Of a DNA stretch of 64,000 bases, positions 57,399 to 64,000 are shown piece by piece. A model generated the notes under the pieces. That model searched no databases. It was not told the DNA's origin and saw only the letters and a list, made by a program, of their open reading frames with translations. Every line of letters starts with the position of its first letter. Positions within the stretch are counted from its first letter, which is position 1. Source of the DNA: Phlebotomus papatasi. Lineage: Eukaryota > Arthropoda > Insecta > Diptera > Psychodidae. Position numbers and translations under genes: made by a program. Location: positions 39,494,627 through 39,558,626 of the forward strand of contig NC_077223.1 of NCBI RefSeq assembly GCF_024763615.1. The letters are read 5' to 3'.

Positions 57399-58046
57399 GG
57401 AAACTTAGTATTTTACATTTCGTATTTTACATGTTCGTATTGCACATTTCGTATTGCGGAAACTTCGTATTCTAGTACATAAATTAATTAGACTATAAAT
57501 TCATTACCTAAAGAGACCGAGAACACAATTATTCTAGTACATTTCGTATTTTACCATTTCGTATTTCACATTTCGTCTTTCATAAATTTTATACAAAAAT
57601 CGAACAGGCGCTATAGATTACTTTTCAAAGCACAGAAAATTTCCCTTTGTTTCAACATGCGACACTGATATCTTCTAAAAACGCAGAAAATTTTCCTTAG
57701 CCTCAACAGGCGCTACTCATAACTTCCAAAAACACAGAAAATTTCCCATATTGTCCCAAACAGGCAATACGGATAATTAGAACTTGAAGTTCGACTTTAA
57801 ACTCAGACCCGAGGGGCATAGTGCCTTTAACCCCATAAAACTGCAATTCTATATTATTTTATTGGTTTATATGCTTGTGTAAAATGTATAGCAGTCGAAA
57901 TGTTCAATTGTTGTACAAAATGTATGAAAGACGAAATGTGAAATACGAAATGGTAAAATACGAAATGTACTAGAATACGAAGTTTCCGCAATACAAAATG
58001 TGCAATACGAACATGTAAAATACGAAATGTAAAATACGAAGTTTCC
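57399..58046. mobile_element. 648-bp foldback with ACGAAATGTAAAAT repeat arms
   Basis: Left arm (57399-57600) repeats TTTCGTATTTTAC phrases; right arm (57900-58046) is its inverse, ending GTAAAATACGAAGTTTCC. The outer ~77 bp match nearly perfectly. The left arm has an extra 62 bp bounded by TTCTAGTACAT on both sides. The centre holds about three and a half 50-55-bp repeats ('caacaggcgctac...cacagaaaatttccc'). No target duplication was identified. Confidence 0.75.
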
Positions 58047-58089
58047 GCAAACCGTAAAAAAAGCGCAAAAAGGAGTGACAAACGTTCCA

Positions 58090-58702
58090 AGCTACTTTTG
58101 CAGAATTACCGTTTACCAGTGCTTAACCGATTTAAACTGATTCATAAATAACTTAAAAGATCCCACAAAGTTGTTATAGGAGCAATAAAATTGATTTTCG
58201 GACAAAAATTTCTTATTGGTTCATAACCGGTACATTACCGATTGACAATCGATTTGAACCGATTTATAAATCAAAACATTGTTCTAAATACTTTAGGATT
58301 AGTAAAATTGAATTTTGGACATTTCCCGTTGGGATGAGAAAAATTAAGGGCATGCTAATGATTCCAGGGTCAACTTATGGGGAGGGTCGAAAAACTCTAA
58401 CTGTAATCATTTGGTCTGTAGGTGTGATAACGGCAAGTCGGACGGGCAGACTAATCATTGTTATAATAAAAAAAATGAACACGATTGAGCTTACTGCATA
58501 GAAATTTGCAAGATATATATATTCCTAATTTCTGCAAACTTCTACTTTTTGATTCCGTACAAATATTACGTAAAAAGGAGTTTAGGTAGCCAGAAAAAAG
58601 ATATTTTCTATATGGGTCACCGGTGATCCAATTGTTCTTAAAGGGTTATGCTGTTAAAATTAAACTTAATTAAAATTAATTATTTAATTAAAATTAAAAA
58701 AA
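58090..58702. other. fragments of the ACCGGTT repeat and a TTAA-type end
   Basis: 58100-58275 has ACCGATT/ACCGGTA heptamers. 58370-58450 has 'gggtcaacttatggggagggtcgaaaa', from the same family. 58570-58646 is a TTAA-type right end ('gggtcaccggtgatccaattgttcttaaagggtta'). Confidence 0.5.
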
Positions 58703-59923
58703 GGGGAAAGTCGTCTGCCTTCAAACGAAAAATGGAGTTCCAAATTTAAGATTTTTTTCTGAAGAATCCACAAAATGGATTTTATTTTCTACTACACCAA
58801 AAAATTCTCTTGTTCATTCGGCGTATATGATTACCTCATTTAGCACTTGCAAGTCCTCAGTTTTTCCTTCTGAGGAAATTAAAAAAGTGATTATTGGTAC
58901 CCAAGTTGCAATTCACTTATGGTTTTTCCATAAGTGTAGTAAGTAACCAGAGTCTTCCACTGGTGATGGATGAGGAAGTGTAGAAAGAAGAATTGGTGAA
59001 AAGTAGTGATAATTATCTGATAAGTGTTCTCCCAGAATTTTGATGCCCTGAAGAAGATCCCATCCAGGATCGAAACGTTGGCTGATGAAATAAATTGAAG
59101 AACAAAAAAATAGACCGAACTCCCACCTTGACTTGCCTTAAAAAAGTGATGTCGATTTGTATGAAGGCAGCTGGCATAGTCTGCCTTTAAACGCGAGGCA
59201 GCTACCTTTAAATGTTTTTTTTTCACTGAGAATATTGAATCAATAAAACTAAATGGGCTATAAATGATTAGGTTGAAGCCTAACGCACTCACTAAAATCG
59301 TCACTGCAGTCAAAAGACATTACACAATAACTTTTCTTCACATTTTTCTGAAGCACTGTTTTGCACTTGAAAATTTGGAAGAAAAAGCCATTGAAGTTGA
59401 CAATTGTCAACTTGAAACATCCCGACCGGAGCAAGATAGCAGGTTATAAGTATTTGTATGACGTTCGTCAGAGAAAAGTAGGAGTTCGATTTTACATGTT
59501 TTGATGTATGGAAAGATAGGATTTAAAGGCACACGACATTAGCATTTAAAGGCTGCTGCAGGGTGATATTTTCAAATTTTTGCCACCCACAAAAATTGTG
59601 TCATCTGAACCAAAATATATTAACAGAAATATTAAGCCTGATTAACCTTCTATGTGTCACAATGTAAGATTTATTTGTAAAATGATTTTTACTATGAAAA
59701 ATCACATGATTTGTGGAACATCAAAATTACAGTTTAGAGCTCATTTTCATGTTTTTTGATCTAGCATCTAGGAAATAGGAGCTAGGCTCTCCATTTTTTG
59801 ATGATTTGTAAGGATGATGGATAGCTACCTAATAGTTAATAGAATATAATTTATGCTTTTGAGAACAACGAAAAAATCGCGACATTTGAAGGCTGCTGCA
59901 TTTAAAGGCAGACGACTTTCCCC
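58703..59923. mobile_element. GGGGAAAGTCGTCTGCC element, 1.2 kb
   Basis: Inverted ends GGGGAAAGTCGTCTGCCTT and AAAGGCAGACGACTTTCCCC; TA follows on the right (59924-59925), while the left flank is A-rich. Phrases such as CATTTAAAGGCTGCTGCA and 'ctgcctttaaacgcgaggcagctacc' recur inside, echoing the termini. The 140-codon minus frame at 58891-59313 has no domain likeness. Confidence 0.7.
59047..59081 (+). other. conserved-looking hairpin motif
   Basis: CCTGAAGAAGATCC, loop, then GGATCGAAACGTTGG: a 5-bp GATCC/GGATC stem between CTGAAGA and GAAAC. It is reminiscent of a hammerhead core, but with one extra A before the stem and no visible stem III. I recall similar CTGAAGAAG...CGAAACGTT phrases in repeats of other animals. 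Confidence 0.3.
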
Positions 59924-59925
59924 TA

Positions 59926-61371
59926 CTTGTACAAACACTTATTGAAAGGTTTTCTTGAAATGATTTATGAATAAATTTAATTCTTCTCTGGAATCAGTTT
60001 CGTAATAATTTGGTCTAATGAACAACTTTATTCTTAAAATTTTGAAAAACTATCATTTTACAAATTCAAGCATTCCGCAAAAAGATTTTACTGCTTTCAA
60101 AATTTAATGGAAAAAACTCGCATAAATATCATGAATTAAGTCATGGTTTCAAATTGGAAATTGGACATTGGAGGATGGAATTAGAAGGGACAGAAATTAA
60201 AAACTCAATTCCACGCTTGAGCATTTGAATATTACGTCGCGAAAGACGATGGCTTTTGGGAGTCGATGTTTTTTAATTACAAAATTTTCTCCAACATGTG
60301 AAATCATAAAAATTGTCCCGTTTCTGATGCCTTTTTTGCCACAATTGTGGCCATCCTCTACCGCCATGCAGTTTAGTGGTCGTTGCTGAAAATGTATTAT
60401 TCTGTGTGTGATCGTATGAGGAATTGTGCTTAAAAACAATCAACGAATACGGCGGTTTTTTTTTGGATTGAGCCAGCAAAAAATAAACCGGAGAGAGAGA
60501 AAATTTTTTTTCGTGGATGAGGCGAGTTTCGAAAGCCTCTAGCCTTTCAACAATCGACGGCCATTCACCAACATCCCTTTGAGCACAATAATAACTCATT
60601 TAAATTGATAATTCATATATCAATTTTTGGGTGAGTGTATATATGGTGTACTCTCTTGTAGCTTTTGTATTTTTCTCTCTATCCAAGAGGAGCATTTTTT
60701 TTCACCACCCTCAGTCGCTATTTGTTCCCTCGGCTTTTATTCCACCCACTGCCTCCCTGGCAGCTAGAGCCGCGTCCACTGCATGTGTGTGCTAAATTCC
60801 ACCCCATCCAACACCACCCACTCAGGAACTTTTTATTTTAGCCTCGAATGAGGCCGTGTTTCTCATTTGCTCCGAATAAAAATTCAACCCATTTGCCACC
60901 CACTTTCCCGCCCTCACACGCTCTTGCAATTTTCAGCTCCCGCTCAGGCGTTCGCTCGAGTGCGAATGTTTGTATTCTAGTGCCGGAAATTGGAAAGAGT
61001 CGCTTGGGGTGGGTGCAAGTCGCGAGGGGGGCGCGATTTTTTCCTATGGCTGGACCCTGGATAGGAGAGTGTGAGCAAGTGAATGTGATTTTGCACACGA
61101 CGACGACCAGAATCCCTCCAGTATCAATCGTCGAGGGGTCTAACAATCACCTAACTATCACTTTCTTGTATAAAATTCAAATTGATCAGTAAATAATTCA
61201 AAATGGTAAAAAAAAATTAAAATCGATCATTAGGGGGCCATTCTAAAGAAAAATCAACATGTTTTTTTAACACTTTACTGTTCGCAAGTGCTTCTGCATT
61301 ATCGACTTTTCCTTGGCTGGAGGGGTAGGTCGTGGGTCTGACATCATCTACTTTTAGCCACTCATCGACCT
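59926..61371. other. no gene seen; GC-rich island at 60180-61190
   Basis: 60620-61150 is among the most GC-rich parts of the window, with many CCACCC boxes, CpGs (CGTTCGCTCGAGTGCG, CACGACGACGACC) and pyrimidine tracts. Opposed frames (60197-60599, 60838-61192) exclude one another. A promoter or enhancer block is possible but unproven. Confidence 0.3.
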
Positions 61372-61375
61372 TTAA

Positions 61376-61514
61376 CCCTTTAATGACGATTGGGTCACCG
61401 GTGACCCAAAAATGAAATTTTTCCTACAATCTTCTAAAGTTATGTTTCGCTCTAAAAATCAGAAAAAGTGATTTTTTCTGACCCCCGATTTTTGACCTTC
61501 TCGTCCTTAAAGGG
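61376..61514. mobile_element. 139-bp TTAA-target miniature element
   Basis: CCCTTTAATGACGATTGGG and CTCGTCCTTAAAGGG ends with TTAA at 61372-61375 and 61515-61518. Contains the perfect palindrome GGGTCACCGGTGACCC (61392-61407), the same box as in sister elements. Confidence 0.75.
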
Positions 61515-61518
61515 TTAA

Positions 61519-62264
61519 CCTTTGCCGAAAACGGCTTGTCGATATCTCTCTCCGTTCTATATCCAGAAGTACTTCTACGACAAATGACCGAGACGAACAG
61601 GACGTCCACGAAAATCGATTTTTAGCGCATATGATACTCTGGTCAAAACGTGTAAATCCAAAATTTGGGCCCGATCTGATACGGGTCGGATTTCACTTCA
61701 GACCACAAAGGCTGAGTTTGTAAAGAAGCTCAGTTAATATTAAATCACATTAGTCTTAGACAGTACTCTGATTGGGTGGAATTCGGAAGGACAGTTGGAA
61801 TGGAGCCAACCTATCAGAAACCGTAATAAGATTAAAATATTTTATTCAACTAAATATAATATTATTTCTTATTCTTTACAATCTCAGTTTTTTCCACGTG
61901 AATAAGGAAGATAATAAAGAAATAATTCAGAAATTATCAAATAAGTAATAATCCAGTAATTATCGAATAAGACAGATTTGAGACCAGAAACCTTTACTCG
62001 GCTTTGCTCATCTGGGATCCTTTATACAGTAATAACTTCTATAGTCAGAAGTGAAATCTGATCTGATCTGATCGAGTTCAAAAATTGATTTTTGTATCCA
62101 ACTGTCCCATTCGTCCGTTGTATTACTTTCAGGACAGAAAAGGCATGCCGACTTATAGCTTTCGGAAAAGGTTAAATAAAATCCACAGATGATGTAAGAT
62201 CTTTCATTTAATTTCCCTCCTTTATACTTTTTTCTGCTTGAACACAACAAAGAGAGCAGTAATA
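61519..62264. other. no gene seen; fragment related to 39962-41780
   Basis: 'cctttgccgaaaacggcttgtcgatatctc' at 61522-61550 is the inverse of a segment at about 40153-40186. The rest is AT-rich with short frames. Confidence 0.35.
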
Positions 62265-63249
62265 GGGGAAAGTGACCATGCTTAATACTGTAAAATGATG
62301 TCCAAGGTTTGTGATTATTTTCTGATTAACACACAAACCGAAGCGATTCTTGCACTATGACAAAAAAATGTCTCACTTATTAGGTTCATAATCCAACCTC
62401 AAATAGTTCCTGGAAATCCTTAGATTTTCCTCAATAAGAAAATGGAAATTCAGTAGCGATTTTTATACAAGTTGGGTTCGGGGCCTTCCTGTATAATAAT
62501 TGATTCGACAATTCGGAGGCCCATTTTCACTGCAAAAAATTCACCGGATACAAAAAATTGCACATCAATATTTAGACGGAACTCTAATCTACCTGCTTAA
62601 GTCATTTGTAAGACTGGTTATTAGTTTTAAAATCACTTTTATGTAATTTTTCTAAGCCATGTTTTTATGGCATTAGGGCGCTAGCGAAAACCATTTTTTC
62701 ACTTTGAGTCCATGAAAATGTCATTCTGCAACCTTAAAATTCAGGTAACAGGGTTGAAGATTATGTCAATTGTCGATAAAATTGGCGGATTGCAATATGT
62801 GTAATTATGAAATAATCACATCTAATGATATAGTTGCCACATTAAAATTATCATTCATGGACCCTTCTTAAAATATAGGATGGACACAAGTAGAATTTAT
62901 GAATTTGTTACCACCCACAAAAACAGTGTCCACCAAGTAAAAATATTTTTACATAAATATTAGTAGTGATGACCCCTCTATGTGCCTATGATAGTAGTTT
63001 TCGTGAACAGCGACATTAATTAAGAAATACTTATGAAATATCATGTATCGAAATTACAGTTTTGGGCCTATTTTTGATTTTTGCTTCCTGAAACTAGGAA
63101 AAAAGAGCTAGAATCCTAATTTTTTTAGGAAATGTGAGGCTTAGCACCAGCTATTGAAATATATTGCGATGAGTCATAACTCTTGATTAACATAGGAAAA
63201 AAATAGTTATTATCAAGCTTGGATCGTATCAAGCATGGTCACTTTCCCC
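62265..63249. mobile_element. GGGGAAAGTGACCATGCTT element, 985 bp
   Basis: Inverted ends GGGGAAAGTGACCATGCTTA and AAGCATGGTCACTTTCCCC with TA at 62263-62264 and 63250-63251. Interior shares a ~170-bp segment (62430-62620) with the element at 10611-12076. An isolated relative of the right end is at 26313-26345. Confidence 0.75.
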
Positions 63250-63251
63250 TA

Positions 63252-64000
63252 CATCGTTTTTTTCACCTTCCAAAAATTCCACCTTCTACCATCCAGGGAC
63301 CACTTTTCTCAATATATATTATATTTCCACATTTCAGATGGTTTCTGATAAATAATGTCACTCTATTTGCTCGTCCATCTGTCTATCCAGCTGTTACCAT
63401 GCCTAGAGACAAAACGGTTAGAGATAGAGACTTGGGACCTTCAAGGGATCCCCCATAATTCGAATCTGGGACCATCTATACAAGCTTCTCATATTCCCTC
63501 ACCTTAACTTGTTCGGTCGTTCGGATCTAATACCTGGGGCATTCAAAGATAAAACTTTAACTTATTAATGAATTATGATTGTAAAGGGTCTATTGGAATG
63601 ATTTACAATAATACTTCTAAACAAAAACACTGTAACTTTCTACAATCGCAGCTATTAACTTAATTTTTAAAATCGACATATCGATATTCAATAATTCAGT
63701 GTCTAATATATCTAAAACTGATTTTTTTAATGAAATTTTAGTATCCCGGCGGGACCAAAATACACAGTTCACATGACATACAATGTATTTACGACTTATT
63801 CGTGGAGGAAAAATACATAGTTACACATGTATTATGTATTTGATGAGGACTTGTCATTCAAAAATACAAGTTCATTCACATACACAGTATAAACTACGTA
63901 TTTTTGGACTGAGAGTACATAGTTGTACGAAAATTCTGTATAAACTACGTACTTGTATCTAGAAAATAACATATGCGCGCCCACGAGAATAAATGGCTGC
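63252..64000. other. repeat fragments at the window edge, no gene
   Basis: 63370-63480 carries the inverse 'aacggttagagatagagacttgggacctt' block of the ACCGGTT-type repeat. From about 63740 a TAC-rich segment starts after CCCGGCGGGACC, with TATAAACTACGTA repeated at about 63889 and 63941. It is probably an element cut off by the window end. Confidence 0.35.

Noticed and set aside
58891..59313. 140-codon minus-strand frame
   Set aside because: Lies wholly inside a GGGGA-type non-autonomous element; no transposase motifs or family likeness.
60838..61192. Opposed 102- and 114-codon frames
   Set aside because: They overlap almost completely on opposite strands in GC-rich DNA where stop codons are rare; no family likeness.

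Overview
This window looks like nuclear DNA of an insect, most probably a nematoceran dipteran such as a mosquito or sand fly. The reasons are: AT-rich DNA with no dense coding; a decayed mariner-type transposase and a non-LTR reverse-transcriptase remnant of the kinds common in flies; tRNA-headed SINEs; many short inverted-repeat elements with clean target duplications; and one plausible spliced last exon with a polyadenylation signal. Nothing points to a prokaryote or a free virus. The species call is inference.

Protein-coding content is minimal. The best host-gene candidate is a minus-strand terminal exon at 23536-23648 with its 3' UTR below it. A 37-nt candidate internal exon at 43673-43709 is compatible in reading phase but weak. 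If the gene is real, much of 24-64 kb could be its introns. The other open frames are short, AT-biased or inside repeats. Two coding relics are recognisable: a DD37E-like Tc1/mariner transposase (16325-17714, minus) and the C-terminal part of a LINE reverse transcriptase (53236-54135, minus). Each is split by a younger element.

The rest is a layered repeat landscape. (1) Many elements have GGGGA-type ends at TA targets, sharing the outermost bases but differing just inside them (542-735, 1155-2295, 8882-9585, 10611-12076, 13431-13795, 41802-42710, 54163-55327, 58703-59923, 62265-63249). (2) CAC(T/A)-ended elements duplicate 2 bp and carry internal short repeats: five ~255-bp copies, a 653-bp relative (54606-55258) and a 4.1-kb giant (18767-22883). 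(3) ~140-bp MITEs have TAA duplications. (4) piggyBac-like miniature elements lie in TTAA. (5) One tRNA-related SINE family is present. (6) An ACCGGTT-rich dispersed repeat recurs. (7) A 1.8-kb element (39962-41780) is built from ~300-bp modules, each with a CTCF-like motif. Nesting is frequent, and copies within the window provide empty sites that fix several insertion boundaries.

The most striking object is 18767-22883: roughly 135 copies of a 22-bp unit in two opposed arrays that switch strand at about 20399, enclosed by short terminal inverted repeats and a GA duplication. It behaves like a giant foldback element. Between the repeats lie GC-richer single-copy islands (about 2.84-3.65, 7.1-8.3, 14.4-14.96, 24.9-25.5, 28.9-29.65, 32.6-33.4, 38.6-39.8, 50.3-50.7, 51.2-51.6 and 60.2-61.4 kb) rich in CCACCC/GGGTGG. 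They may be regulatory, but nothing in the sequence proves it.
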